A stretch of DNA of 64,000 bases from Ekhidna sp051379705 (GCF_051379705.1 NZ_CP179868.1:1984001-2048000), one strand, 5' to 3'. Positions 8,949 through 18,805 are shown, counted from the stretch's first letter. The notes: generated from the sequence alone by a model not told the origin. Made by a program: numbers and translations.

Positions 8949-11900
8949 TTCTTCGGATAAATAATCAATCGGGTGCCTGGCTCCAGGGTTGTTGAATTCA
9001 ATCCGTTTTGCTCCATGATCAACTCCTCCGGAACATTGAATTTCTTCGATACAATTTGAAGATTATCTCCGGCCTGCACTGTATAAATGAAGTCACTACC
9101 ACTCTTAATATCTGCTGGTACTACCAAATTATAGTCTGGCTGAATAACTCCATCTTTCTTTAGTCTGATTGGTTGATAAGTAGAAAGATCATTGCTCCCC
9201 AGGCCATTCAAACTTCTAATTCTACCCTCTGCCACATCCATGCTGGCTGCCAGTTTTGAAACCGTGGCTCCTGGTCGGATCAAATAGAAATTACCAAAGG
9301 ATTCTCGACGTTTTCCTATCAGCCTTACATCAATTCTTCTATTGAGTTGTCGGCCATACGGATTATTGTTATCCGCTATTGGTTTCTCTGATCCATGCCA
9401 GATTACTGAAATTTTAGATTGATCAATGCCATTGGAAATAAGGTAATCACGTGCTGAATACCCTCGATTTTTACTCAAAACCAAGTTAAATTCTGCAGCG
9501 CCAGTATCATCTGTATGTGATTCAATTTCAATATTACTACCACTATTTCTGTATGCCACTATTACTTCATCCAAAAGGATTTTGACTTCCGGTCTTAGTT
9601 CAGCAGAGCTTACATCGAAGAAAGCACGTGTTGCATTAGTATAAATACCCGCCACTCTCTCTCTTCTTCCATCTACATTGAAGTTTTCAAGAACAACAGA
9701 TTCTGTGTCTGTTCCTTTTTTGAAGGTTAAGTCATACTTAGCAGGTGAAACTTTGAATTCGAATTCTCCGGCATTGTTTGTATATCCTTCAATAACGGTC
9801 TTGGTATTATCAAACTCAATAAGGGTGATTGAATAGGAAGAAAGTGGATTTCCTGTATTGGCACCAACTAGCTTCCCTGTAATTGTAATTTGATCGTATC
9901 CGTCGATTTTGCTTATAGGCAAGGCAATCTTGATTTCATCCAATTCTTCTGAAGCCAAAATATCCTCCGCTCCTAAAAGCTTCTTAGATCCAACCTCTTC
10001 ATCCATATTGGTGCCGGCAGCTAATGCCATAATATCAACAGGTGCTTCATCTACATCTTTTGCATCAAGTGCTAAGTTTTCTGTCAAGATTCTGTGATTA
10101 TTAAATCTGAATTTCTTGATTCTTTCGAGTAGTTGATTTTCACTTGCTGTCAAAGAGCCTCTAGCTCTTGCATCACTTTCTGGCAGAACATATCTACTAT
10201 TTCTTTTCGGAAGACCATTGTCAAGCGTAATCCTATTGATAAACGCCTTACGATCTTGCGAGAGGTTGTTGTAATAAGTGAATGCGTTGTTTATAAACGT
10301 TTGCTCGCCCGGCTTAATCGGTTGACTTGATACTTTTTTAGCAAGTGCAGCGATATGAACTTTCTCACTTCCGGTTACTTCAGTCAGTTTCTGCTGATCG
10401 CTCAATTTGACTGTTCTTTCTGAGTATTGACTCACCAGATAATCGAGCGCAATTACATTATCGATGACCTTTTTCTTGCTGTCACTTAGTGCTTCATACT
10501 GATTGATATCGCTATTGTTCAGGCGGGCACTTGGGTCAGCTCCTTCAACTGATTGCCCTGAGGCTATCACCACCTTAGGAGTGGTGTCAAAGAAGATGGG
10601 CTTGGCTTCACTTAGATATGAGTCATAAGCGGTTTTCACAAATCGCTGGACTGCACCTTTCTGCAATTCACTTAGTTCTGGCTTAAGGGCTAGAAGTTTA
10701 TTGACGGTTTCTTCTGGAGTGTCGCTTAATGCCGCCTGAAGTTCAGACTGAGAGAAAGTGGTTTCGGTCAGGTATATGCTTGAATTGGCAAGGTTCGAGA
10801 TTTGCTTCAATAGCAGTTTGTCAAGTCTACTTTGATCTGCCGAATTCTTGTTTTTGAAAACATCTAAATCCGAATTTGATATGTTTTGATCAAAGTTGGT
10901 GAGATCGGAGGTCATGAATGTGGCGGCAATCGATTTCAATTTTTCCTTGTCTTCTTCATTCAATGTCTCGTAAAAATCACGATCCTCTTTTAATAGGCGA
11001 TATTTTTCTTCATTACTTAGACCTATGAGTCGCTCGCGGATTGCCGCATTAACATCTTCAGTAGCATCCTGATTATCCCTCATGAATACTTTTTCATTCA
11101 TATTCAGTGAAATGCTTCCAAGGTTTCTTTTCTCCTTTAAATACTTAATGGCAATACCATCTAAGCTCTGCTGTTCTTTCTTATCAAAAGAGTTGTACGT
11201 AGGTGTCGCAGGCTTGAATTGTTGAGCGTTTTTAAGTCGATCTGAAATGAGGATGTCGATTTTTTCACGTTCGTCAGTACTAACACCGCTGTAGAAATTG
11301 AAAACATCATCTTCGAGATTTACGCTATTGCCCATGCCTTGCTGTTCCAGATAGGTAGATACAATGTTGTCGACCTTTCTTCTCTTATCAGAACTCAGCT
11401 GCTGATAGTAGTAATCGTCTTCTGTCCGAATGGATCGAATCATATTACTTGTCATCTTCCGCACCCTTGCGTTTACAATTTTATCAATACGCTCCTTATC
11501 GTCTACACTCAACGAATTGTAAACGGCGAGTTGTCTATCCGTTAGAATCAGGTCAACTTCAGAAACCGAAGAAGACAACATGCGAGAAATGATTTGATTG
11601 ATAATTTCCGTCTCACTACTGTCGAAATTGTAATCGTCTGTAAATAGTGAATTTCTTCCGGCTATTGTTCCTTCATTAGATACTTCGGAAATGATGTCGC
11701 TTTTTGAACGTACGTTGAAACCAAAAATGTCGAATTTGCCCGGGCCTTCTTCGCGATTCGATGAGAGGAATCCTTTTGTTTTTCCCATGAAGAAGAAAAT
11801 GTCATCCTTATATGAATTGAAAGGTATTCCGGCATTGTAAATTTCAGCAGTTTCAAACTTGGTGCCACGCGCTATATATATGTCAAATCCACCAAATCCT

Positions 11901-13015
11901 CTATGCCCATTGGAAGCAAAAAAGAGTACACGTGAGTGATGATCATAAAATGGAGAAACCTCATTAAATGGCGTGTTGATTTGATTTCCTAGGTGAATTG
12001 GTGGTCCCCAATTTTCATTGCCCGCATTGATACTCATGTAGATATCAAGTTGACCCAGGCCTCCATCTCTGTCAGAAACATAGAATAATGTGTCTCCGCC
12101 TGGAGTCAGGTTCGGATGCTTTGAGTTAAATCCGTATTCGTTGATATTAAAGTTCAGTGCTTTTGGCTCACTCCATCGACCGCCGATTAATTCAGATAGG
12201 TATATATGGCATACATCTCCTAAATCCTCATCGCAATTGGTGTAGTAAAACTTGTTTCGCTCACGGTTGAATGACCCTGAACCATCTCCATATTTTGTAT
12301 TAATGACTTTCTCAAACCGATCTCCTTGATCCAATTCCTTCCACACACCATTTTCCTGTGTAAAACGAAAAAGGTCTGCGAAAGACTCTCCAAACTGATT
12401 ATCTACGAGACTTCCTTTTCCACTACTTCTGGCGCTGGTAAGACATACGATATCATCCGTGCCTACACTAAATGCTGCATAGTCATTGTACTCCGAATTA
12501 AGCGGCGCAGTTAGTGGCGCAAATTTGTGGTCGGGATGAACAAGTGTAATTTGATTCAACGCCAGTTGACATCCGTCAATTTCTATTTTAGCTTGTTTAT
12601 AGTAGTATCTGTAATCATCTGATTCGTGAAGCTCATTGGCCACAAGAAATTTTCTGAAATCTTTGAAGTTGGCCAGCGACTGATCATAGCGTCCTTTTAA
12701 CTTTTGCATCATGGCATAATAGAAACCGGCCAGGGGAAATCTGATGTCTTGGCGAGATCCAATTGCCTCATAGTGATACTCAGCACTTTCATAGTCTTGA
12801 ATCAGTCGATAGCATTCTGCCAGCTGATACTCCGCTTTCATGTTTGATGGATTCTCGGACAATGCCTCTTTATAGTATCTAATGGCGCCAATAAATTGAT
12901 CATTTCTAAACTGCTCGTCACCAAGCGTGATCAGCGCACGTACTGCATTATTATTGACCTGCCCTGAGGCGAAAATTGTGATTAGAAATCCGAGTAGTAA
13001 GAATGACTTCCTCAT
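8945..13015 (-). CDS. PorE-like OmpA-family envelope protein (TPR, PD40, helical repeats, CRD, OmpA, two LysM)
   Basis: The 1,356-residue product begins with a signal peptide (MRKSFLLLGFLITIFASGQ). I chose 13015 over the ATG at 13039 because it gives a compact signal peptide and avoids overlapping the upstream gene. Domains in order: TPRs (~20-170); PD40 propeller blades (~250-440), including LFYVSDRDGGLGQLDIYMS and LFFASNGHRGFGGFDIYIA; a helical region (~495-935) with about eight copies of an unrecognised motif; a carboxypeptidase-regulatory-like domain (~1043-1112); an OmpA C-terminal domain (~1128-1232) that keeps the Asp of SHTDDTG and the Arg of LSKNRG used to bind peptidoglycan; and two LysM segments (from ~1242 and ~1310). 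TPR-propeller-CRD-OmpA is the layout of PorE, which links T9SS to the cell wall, and the converging neighbour is PorP/SprF-like. The helical insert and LysM domains are not part of the PorE layout I know. Confidence 0.88.
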   Translation of the reverse strand: MRKSFLLLGFLITIFASGQVNNNAVRALITLGDEQFRNDQFIGAIRYYKEALSENPSNMKAEYQLAECYRLIQDYESAEYHYEAIGSRQDIRFPLAGFYYAMMQKLKGRYDQSLANFKDFRKFLVANELHESDDYRYYYKQAKIEIDGCQLALNQITLVHPDHKFAPLTAPLNSEYNDYAAFSVGTDDIVCLTSARSSGKGSLVDNQFGESFADLFRFTQENGVWKELDQGDRFEKVINTKYGDGSGSFNRERNKFYYTNCDEDLGDVCHIYLSELIGGRWSEPKALNFNINEYGFNSKHPNLTPGGDTLFYVSDRDGGLGQLDIYMSINAGNENWGPPIHLGNQINTPFNEVSPFYDHHSRVLFFASNGHRGFGGFDIYIARGTKFETAEIYNAGIPFNSYKDDIFFFMGKTKGFLSSNREEGPGKFDIFGFNVRSKSDIISEVSNEGTIAGRNSLFTDDYNFDSSETEIINQIISRMLSSSVSEVDLILTDRQLAVYNSLSVDDKERIDKIVNARVRKMTSNMIRSIRTEDDYYYQQLSSDKRRKVDNIVSTYLEQQGMGNSVNLEDDVFNFYSGVSTDEREKIDILISDRLKNAQQFKPATPTYNSFDKKEQQSLDGIAIKYLKEKRNLGSISLNMNEKVFMRDNQDATEDVNAAIRERLIGLSNEEKYRLLKEDRDFYETLNEEDKEKLKSIAATFMTSDLTNFDQNISNSDLDVFKNKNSADQSRLDKLLLKQISNLANSSIYLTETTFSQSELQAALSDTPEETVNKLLALKPELSELQKGAVQRFVKTAYDSYLSEAKPIFFDTTPKVVIASGQSVEGADPSARLNNSDINQYEALSDSKKKVIDNVIALDYLVSQYSERTVKLSDQQKLTEVTGSEKVHIAALAKKVSSQPIKPGEQTFINNAFTYYNNLSQDRKAFINRITLDNGLPKRNSRYVLPESDARARGSLTASENQLLERIKKFRFNNHRILTENLALDAKDVDEAPVDIMALAAGTNMDEEVGSKKLLGAEDILASEELDEIKIALPISKIDGYDQITITGKLVGANTGNPLSSYSITLIEFDNTKTVIEGYTNNAGEFEFKVSPAKYDLTFKKGTDTESVVLENFNVDGRRERVAGIYTNATRAFFDVSSAELRPEVKILLDEVIVAYRNSGSNIEIESHTDDTGAAEFNLVLSKNRGYSARDYLISNGIDQSKISVIWHGSEKPIADNNNPYGRQLNRRIDVRLIGKRRESFGNFYLIRPGATVSKLAASMDVAEGRIRSLNGLGSNDLSTYQPIRLKKDGVIQPDYNLVVPADIKSGSDFIYTVQAGDNLQIVSKKFNVPEELIMEQNGLNSTTLEPGTRLIIYPKN

Positions 13016-13028
13016 AACTGCAATTTTT

Positions 13029-16000
13029 TTATTGTCCATTTCCTGTTAAAATAAATGCTCCCCAAATACCTGGATCGCTATAATTTTCTCTCAATTTTAA
13101 TTGAGCGTATTTAAGCGATTCCATCACATTATTAGTTTCATTAAGTTTTTGATAAAACAAGATCATCAATTCGCTTGAAATTTTATCATCAATTCGGGTA
13201 AGACTTGTTATAATATTTCGAGCTCCAGCGACCGTTAACGCCCGCTGAAGACCATAAATTCCTTCGCTATTCTCTACATCTTCTGAGCCAAATTCACAAG
13301 AGGGAAGCACGACAAGTTGTGTCTTGCTAAGGTCTAAATTCAACGCCTCATAAGTTGTTAATATCCCGTCATTTTCCGGGATGGTTTGGATCCCTTTCAT
13401 GTAACGAGAGAACGTTTCAGATGCGCCAGCCAGATAAATTCCTGCTCTAAATAAAGGATTGTCAATCGGTGTATGATTGGCAATAAAGTTATTTTGATCA
13501 TTAAAAAAAGCATGCGAATCTATATGCAGAACAGTTGGATTATAAGCAGACCTGACTTTAAGTTCGTTGGCATCTTCTCGCAAATGTGTTTTGACGTGCC
13601 AATCCTCACTGAGAACACTTTCTATTCCCTTTATTTCATTCTCCGATTCAGGCATACTTACCAAATTCAGTCTGTTTTCACTTTCTTCTTGATTGTATAG
13701 TGGATTTCCATAGAGATACGACTTTCTATTAAAAATCTCTAAGTCAGGACGAAACAAGTCTTTTGAGGCTGTTAAGTATAAAACGTAGTATTTATCAATA
13801 AGATTGCGACCATCAGAAGTTGAAAAAGTGTTTGGGTTAATCCTGTAAAAAACTCCATCTGGTATGACCTTGACGGTATTTACATTTTTCAGCTTTTGAT
13901 CAACTGGTTTCCAAAACAAGTCATAGGTTTCACTCTGATTTTGAGAACCTCTATCTAACAATCTTGCTGAATGTTGGCTCTCGGTCTGGTTGTCTGCACC
14001 TAAAAAGACATGGCTGGGTTCGCTTTGTCCGTATTGAAAGATAATTGCCAGATATTTTGTGTTATCAGTAAACCCAAAAAGAGTTCCTACAGATTGGGTC
14101 AATGAAGCAAACTCTTTGATTCGAACCAACTTTACAATTGCCTCGCCAGGTTTAACGTAATCCTGCACATTTCTCCAGTCTTTATCGACTTTATGAAGTG
14201 ACTCTTCAAAATTTGCCAATTTCTGCTCGAGCTCTTTCTCCAACCTGTTTACTCTTGATTCCTCAAACTCCAAATTAACATTTTGCTGCCTTAGCTCCTG
14301 AGCACCCATTTGATAGTAGCTGGCCAACAATCTCTTATCTGATTGCCACTTCCTAAACTTAGCTTGTAGCTCCAAATCTTCGCTTTCGTTTACATGCTGG
14401 AGAATACTTTCGGAAGGGTTAAAAAGAAAGCCTTTAGTTTTGATTTGGAAATCAAAAATCTTTTTTAACAGCTCCGGTTTGCTTTCCAAAAGCTGAGATG
14501 CTACAAAGTTGTATCTGTCGATATTAGCTTTGATATTTTCATAAAAAATTTCACGCTCTTGCTCACTCATTATTGGGAAAAGTGTTCCGATCTGTCCAAT
14601 CTGAATTTCGATTGATTTTCTAAAGAAACTTTCTGCCTCAGTGTTATTCTTCACCGCAAGACTGTGCATTCCCATGTATTCCAAGGCACTTGCATATCCT
14701 GGGTGATTCACTCCTAAGACGCTTTCTCGAATGGTCACTGCCTCCCTGTAAAATCTTTCAGCCTCTTGTTCCCGACCCATGGAGCTATAGAGCACTCCAA
14801 CATTGATTAGCGTAGTAGCATAGTTCGGGTGATTTTTTCCGTATATTTTTTCATCGATAGTTAGCACTTCCTGATAGTACTTCTCCGCCTGATCATTATT
14901 TCCAAGCTGACGCTCAACTCGAGCTAGATTATTGAGTGTATTCGCATAGTATGGATGTGTCGTCCCAAATTTTGCTTTGTAAGTAGCCAACGCATCGACA
15001 AATAGGTCGCGCGCTCCTTCAACATCTCCTGATGCCAATGCCAATGTGCCTAGATTATTTTTTGCAGTAGCATAAAATGGGTGATCAGTCCCCACATTTT
15101 CCTCACTTTCGCTAATTACCTCCTGGAACATCTGACTCGCTTTTCTAGTCTGACCTAACCTGTGGTACATGATTCCCAGGTCATTGAGGGTTTCTATGAT
15201 TAGAATATCTGCCTCATCGGGAATGCTCCTTTTCAAGCGTAGTACCTCTAGCAACGTCTTCTCAGCTTCACCAAAGCGTCCCATTCTTTCGTAAAAAATT
15301 GCTAGATGCTCCAACGACTCTGCACGTTCTACTGCATACTGACTCCCTAGCGATTCATAGATTGTTGAACTAAGATTGATAAACTTTTCTCCTTCTTGCG
15401 GATCGCCTGTTAGCATAAGAATCCGTCCTTTATGCATGCAGATTTCTGCAAAGTCCGGTGAAAGATCATTTCCGCTTGCTACCAATTGATTGTAGCTGTT
15501 ATTGTAAATACTAAGTGCAAGTGTGTAAGAGCCTGCTTCTTCATAGAGAAGTGCAAGTTTTGCTCTTGCAATCCAATAATCAATTTTTGGCCCGGGTAGC
15601 TCATTTAATATATCTAAGGACTTTTGAATGTAACGCCGAGAAAGATCAAACTCTACTTGCTCGATGTAGAGAATCCCCATGTTTAGAAGTGCCATAGCAT
15701 AATCTCGCTGATTTGGGACTCCTGCCTCCTCGTGATAGAGTATTGATAAATTTAGGTTTCTCTCCGCCTCAAACGGATCCAACAAATTGAGATTTAAATA
15801 GCCTAGGTTATTGTAGATTTTTGCTCGTTGATGATAGGTAAGATCATCCACATGATTCTTAATGATATTATTGAAATTGGTAGTGGCTTGTTCCCAGTGA
15901 TTTTGCTCAAGATTTTGCTCAGCTTGGGCTATTAAGTTATTGATGTTTTGCGCAGCACAAACACCGATAACCATAGAAAATATTATACAGGCGGGTACGA

Positions 16001-16040
16001 TTCTCATGGTGGCGATTAATCTCATTGCTAACCTAATCAT
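13029..16040 (-). CDS. Exported TPR-CHAT caspase-like protein
   Basis: This is a 1,003-residue protein. An N-terminal hydrophobic segment ending VIGVCAAQ looks like a signal peptide; internal ATGs at 16025 and 16007 are alternative starts, and 16007 gives the tightest signal peptide. Residues ~30-490 are kinesin-light-chain-type tetratricopeptide repeats (recurring NNLGTLAL, YYANTLNNLARVERQLGN). A charged coiled-coil stretch (~560-620) leads into a CHAT domain (~690-1003). The caspase-type dyad is present as His843 in HIDSHAFF and Cys915 in VVLPSCEFG. CHAT proteins are C11/C14-like proteases activated through their TPRs or partners. An envelope location is implied by the signal peptide. The next gene, PorE-like, lies 13 bases downstream on the same strand, so the two are probably co-transcribed. 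The substrate is unknown. Confidence 0.9.
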   Translation of the reverse strand: MIRLAMRLIATMRIVPACIIFSMVIGVCAAQNINNLIAQAEQNLEQNHWEQATTNFNNIIKNHVDDLTYHQRAKIYNNLGYLNLNLLDPFEAERNLNLSILYHEEAGVPNQRDYAMALLNMGILYIEQVEFDLSRRYIQKSLDILNELPGPKIDYWIARAKLALLYEEAGSYTLALSIYNNSYNQLVASGNDLSPDFAEICMHKGRILMLTGDPQEGEKFINLSSTIYESLGSQYAVERAESLEHLAIFYERMGRFGEAEKTLLEVLRLKRSIPDEADILIIETLNDLGIMYHRLGQTRKASQMFQEVISESEENVGTDHPFYATAKNNLGTLALASGDVEGARDLFVDALATYKAKFGTTHPYYANTLNNLARVERQLGNNDQAEKYYQEVLTIDEKIYGKNHPNYATTLINVGVLYSSMGREQEAERFYREAVTIRESVLGVNHPGYASALEYMGMHSLAVKNNTEAESFFRKSIEIQIGQIGTLFPIMSEQEREIFYENIKANIDRYNFVASQLLESKPELLKKIFDFQIKTKGFLFNPSESILQHVNESEDLELQAKFRKWQSDKRLLASYYQMGAQELRQQNVNLEFEESRVNRLEKELEQKLANFEESLHKVDKDWRNVQDYVKPGEAIVKLVRIKEFASLTQSVGTLFGFTDNTKYLAIIFQYGQSEPSHVFLGADNQTESQHSARLLDRGSQNQSETYDLFWKPVDQKLKNVNTVKVIPDGVFYRINPNTFSTSDGRNLIDKYYVLYLTASKDLFRPDLEIFNRKSYLYGNPLYNQEESENRLNLVSMPESENEIKGIESVLSEDWHVKTHLREDANELKVRSAYNPTVLHIDSHAFFNDQNNFIANHTPIDNPLFRAGIYLAGASETFSRYMKGIQTIPENDGILTTYEALNLDLSKTQLVVLPSCEFGSEDVENSEGIYGLQRALTVAGARNIITSLTRIDDKISSELMILFYQKLNETNNVMESLKYAQLKLRENYSDPGIWGAFILTGNGQ

Positions 16041-16160
16041 TTAATTAGCAAATGATAAAAACGGAATTGAAGTAAAGAAAGATTTTTTTGCAGTTAAAAA
16101 GGATTCAGCAACCAGCGCTCTTAATTTTCGATAAATAGCTTTCTTTGCGACACATAATAC

Positions 16161-17651
16161 ATGCTCATGATAGGAAAACTCAAGGTTTTTAATTCGCTCA
16201 CTCGACAGAAGGAAGAATTCGTTCCACTAAACCCTCCGCATGTTGGCATGTATGTATGCGGTCCAACGGTTTATAGCAACGTTCATCTGGGAAACGTGCG
16301 AACTTTTCTGAGTTTTGATGTAGTGAACAGATACCTGAGGTTTTTGGGGTATAAGGTTCGTTATGTTAGAAACATCACGGATGTCGGTCACCTCTCGGAT
16401 ACCGGCGAAGATAAGATATCCAAAAAGGCAAAGCTGGACCAGTTGGAGCCTATGGAAATCGTGCAGATGTACGCCAATGACTTTCATGATGTGATGAATT
16501 TATTCAATGCAATTCCACCAGACATTGAACCTTCGGCCATTGGTCACCTGATGGAACAGATAGCAATGACAAAGAAGCTCATCGATAATGGATACGCATA
16601 TGAATCCAACGGCTCAGTCTATTTCGATGTGGAGAAATATCACAAAGAAAATGACAACTCCTATGGGATTCTTAGCGGACGCAAGATTGAAGACCTATTA
16701 AGCGAGACGCGAGATCTTGATGGTTCTAGTGACAAAAGAAGTCCGCTAGATTTTGCACTCTGGAAGAAAGCAGCGCCTGAGCACATTATGCGATGGAGAA
16801 CTGAGTGGAGTGATGGGTTCCCGGGTTGGCATTTGGAATGCTCGGTGATGAGCACGAAATACTTGGGTGAAGAATTTGATATTCATGGTGGTGGTATGGA
16901 TTTGAAGTTTCCTCATCATGAATGTGAGATTGCCCAGAATGCCGGCAGTCACGGTCATGGTGGAGCCAAATATTGGCTACATACTAATATGCTTACAGTA
17001 AATGGTCAGAAGATGAGCAAGTCCCTTGGTAATTCATTTCTGCCACGAGAGCTCATGTTGGGTGAGCATGAACTATTGCAACGAGGATATAGTCCGATGA
17101 CGGTTCGCTTCTTCATGATGCAATCTCACTATGCTAGCACATTAGATTTTTCCAATGATGCACTAGAAGCTGCAAGAAAAGGATACGTGCGACTTGCCAA
17201 TGGCATGCGCTTGATGCAGGAGATGGAATGGCAGCAAGACGAAGGAGAATTGAATGAAAAGCAGGAAGAACAGATCAGCAAGATGCTGGACAATCTCTAC
17301 TATGCCATGAATGATGACTTCAATACAGCGCTGACAATCGGCCACCTCTTTAATCTGGTTAAGAAGATTAATTCATTACACACAGGACAACTGAAGTTTG
17401 GTGAAATCGGAGAAGAATTGTTCAAGCGAATGAAAGAAACCTTCCTGGGTTTTGCCGAAGATGTACTTGGTCTTAAGGTAGAAGCTGATGTCGATTACAA
17501 ATCCTTGATCGATACGATCCTGGGCGAATACAAAGACGCCAAGTTTAACCGAGACTTTGATCGTGTAGATAAGCTACGTGCTGAGCTGAAATCCGAGGGC
17601 ATTGTGGTGAAGGATATGAAAGAAAAAATTGAGTGGGCGTTTGAGGAGTAG
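16161..17651 (+). CDS. cysS: Cysteinyl-tRNA synthetase
   Basis: CysS charges tRNA-Cys with cysteine in the cytoplasm. The 496-residue length is normal for this class I synthetase. Visible signatures are the zinc ligand Cys33 in YVCGPTVYS, the HIGH-type motif HLGN (42-45), the GWHLECSVM and FPHHECEIAQ segments that supply further zinc ligands, and KMSKS (284-288). A second ATG two codons downstream (16167) is an equally possible start. It is transcribed divergently from the CHAT gene across a 120-base gap. The nearest downstream gene converges on it. Confidence 0.97.
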   Translation: MLMIGKLKVFNSLTRQKEEFVPLNPPHVGMYVCGPTVYSNVHLGNVRTFLSFDVVNRYLRFLGYKVRYVRNITDVGHLSDTGEDKISKKAKLDQLEPMEIVQMYANDFHDVMNLFNAIPPDIEPSAIGHLMEQIAMTKKLIDNGYAYESNGSVYFDVEKYHKENDNSYGILSGRKIEDLLSETRDLDGSSDKRSPLDFALWKKAAPEHIMRWRTEWSDGFPGWHLECSVMSTKYLGEEFDIHGGGMDLKFPHHECEIAQNAGSHGHGGAKYWLHTNMLTVNGQKMSKSLGNSFLPRELMLGEHELLQRGYSPMTVRFFMMQSHYASTLDFSNDALEAARKGYVRLANGMRLMQEMEWQQDEGELNEKQEEQISKMLDNLYYAMNDDFNTALTIGHLFNLVKKINSLHTGQLKFGEIGEELFKRMKETFLGFAEDVLGLKVEADVDYKSLIDTILGEYKDAKFNRDFDRVDKLRAELKSEGIVVKDMKEKIEWAFEE

Positions 17652-17682
17652 GTCGACTGATGATTGTGAATAAGTTGCAGGA

Positions 17683-17970
17683 TCATATTGCTCTTAGAAG
17701 CAGAATACAGAGGAGCGTAAATATCACAGAAACAGATAGTAGCAAAATCAGCTTTTTCCTCCTGGTTCGCCTCTGTAATGCATAAAACTTTTCGAAGAAA
17801 ATTCTCTTTTTCTCAAGATCAAATTTGCGTGTCCGTTCTTGAACCTTTTTTCTTATGGAATAAAGATTGTTTTCCTCATAAATTTTCTTGAGAGGTTTTC
17901 TCTCCTTAAGTAAGGCCCTATTGTTTCTATAGGTCCTAACCATAAAATCTAAAACACCATAGCCTCTCAT
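17683..17970 (-). CDS. Small basic protein with C-terminal membrane anchor, unknown function
   Basis: I do not recognise this 95-residue protein. Residues 1-70 are strongly basic and probably helical (RNNRALLKERKPLKKIYEEN, RKKVQERTRKFDLEKKR). A single hydrophobic segment at the extreme C-terminus (about 73-95, LILLLSVSVIFTLLCILLL) would make it tail-anchored with the basic part in the cytoplasm. It lies downstream of mazG on the same strand with a 40-base gap and converges on cysS, so it could be co-transcribed with mazG. That it is a real gene rests on its clean helix-plus-anchor layout and position, not on a family match. Confidence 0.6.
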   Translation of the reverse strand: MRGYGVLDFMVRTYRNNRALLKERKPLKKIYEENNLYSIRKKVQERTRKFDLEKKRIFFEKFYALQRRTRRKKLILLLSVSVIFTLLCILLLRAI

Positions 17971-18010
17971 GAATAGAGATTTAAATCAAAATTATCAAAT
18001 TGGACCAAAT

Positions 18011-18805
18011 TCAAATCTTTTTCGCCTTCTCCCAATATTCATCCATCTCCTCCAATGTCATTTCACCCAAACTCTTGCCATCCTTCTTTGATTCTGACTC
18101 CAGATACTGGAAGCGCTTGATGAATTTCTTGTTGGTGCGTTCCAATGCTTCCTCGGGATTGATATCTACAAAGCGTGCGTAATTAATTAGCGAGAACAGC
18201 AAATCTCCAAACTCCCCCGTTTGTTTTTCTTTTTCGGTCTCCGCCTCAAATTCCTGCATCTCTTCCTGCACCTTTTCCCACACTTGATCCTGGTTGTCCC
18301 AATCAAAGCCGACGCCTCGTGCTTTTTCCTGAATGCGCATGGCTTTCACTAAGGCCGGTAAGGATTTCGGCACGCCACCCAATACTGATTGATTCCCCTT
18401 CTCTTTCAGCTTGATCTTTTCCCAATTGGCTTTGACTGTCTCTTCATCCTCTGCGTTCACATCTCCATAAATATGTGGATGACGCCTGATTAGTTTATCG
18501 CAAACAGAATTCAAGACATCAGACACATCGAACGATTTTTTCTCGTCACCAATACGAGCATAAAAGACCATATGAAGCATCAGGTCTCCTAATTCCTTTT
18601 TCACCTCCTCCAAATCATTTTCAATAATCGCATCCGAAAGTTCGTAGGTCTCCTCGATCGTCAAGTGACGAAGTGTTTCCATGGTTTGCTTTTTGTCCCA
18701 GGGGCAGCTTTCTCGCAGCTCATCCATGATAGTGAGTAGACGATCAAATGCCTCGAGTTTGGCTTGACGATTTTTGTCTGGTGCTGATAGTGGTTTTTTT
18801 GACAT
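18011..18805 (-). CDS. mazG: Nucleoside triphosphate pyrophosphohydrolase MazG
   Basis: MazG hydrolyses (d)NTPs to NMP and pyrophosphate and is used for nucleotide-pool cleaning. The 264-residue protein shows the double MazG layout. Near the N-terminus are LRESCPWDKKQT and the metal-binding set EETYE (51-55) with ELGD (71-74). A second, weaker copy appears around EMQEFEAE and GEFGDLLFSLINYARF. Length and motifs match the two-domain bacterial family. It is divergent from a small membrane-protein gene, with the intergenic space only about 80 bases. Confidence 0.95.
   Translation of the reverse strand: MSKKPLSAPDKNRQAKLEAFDRLLTIMDELRESCPWDKKQTMETLRHLTIEETYELSDAIIENDLEEVKKELGDLMLHMVFYARIGDEKKSFDVSDVLNSVCDKLIRRHPHIYGDVNAEDEETVKANWEKIKLKEKGNQSVLGGVPKSLPALVKAMRIQEKARGVGFDWDNQDQVWEKVQEEMQEFEAETEKEKQTGEFGDLLFSLINYARFVDINPEEALERTNKKFIKRFQYLESESKKDGKSLGEMTLEEMDEYWEKAKKI

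Noticed and set aside
16041..16160. Promoter for cysS at TTTCTTTG (16140-16147)
   Set aside because: One mismatch from TAnnTTTG at a key position and no -33 element at proper spacing.
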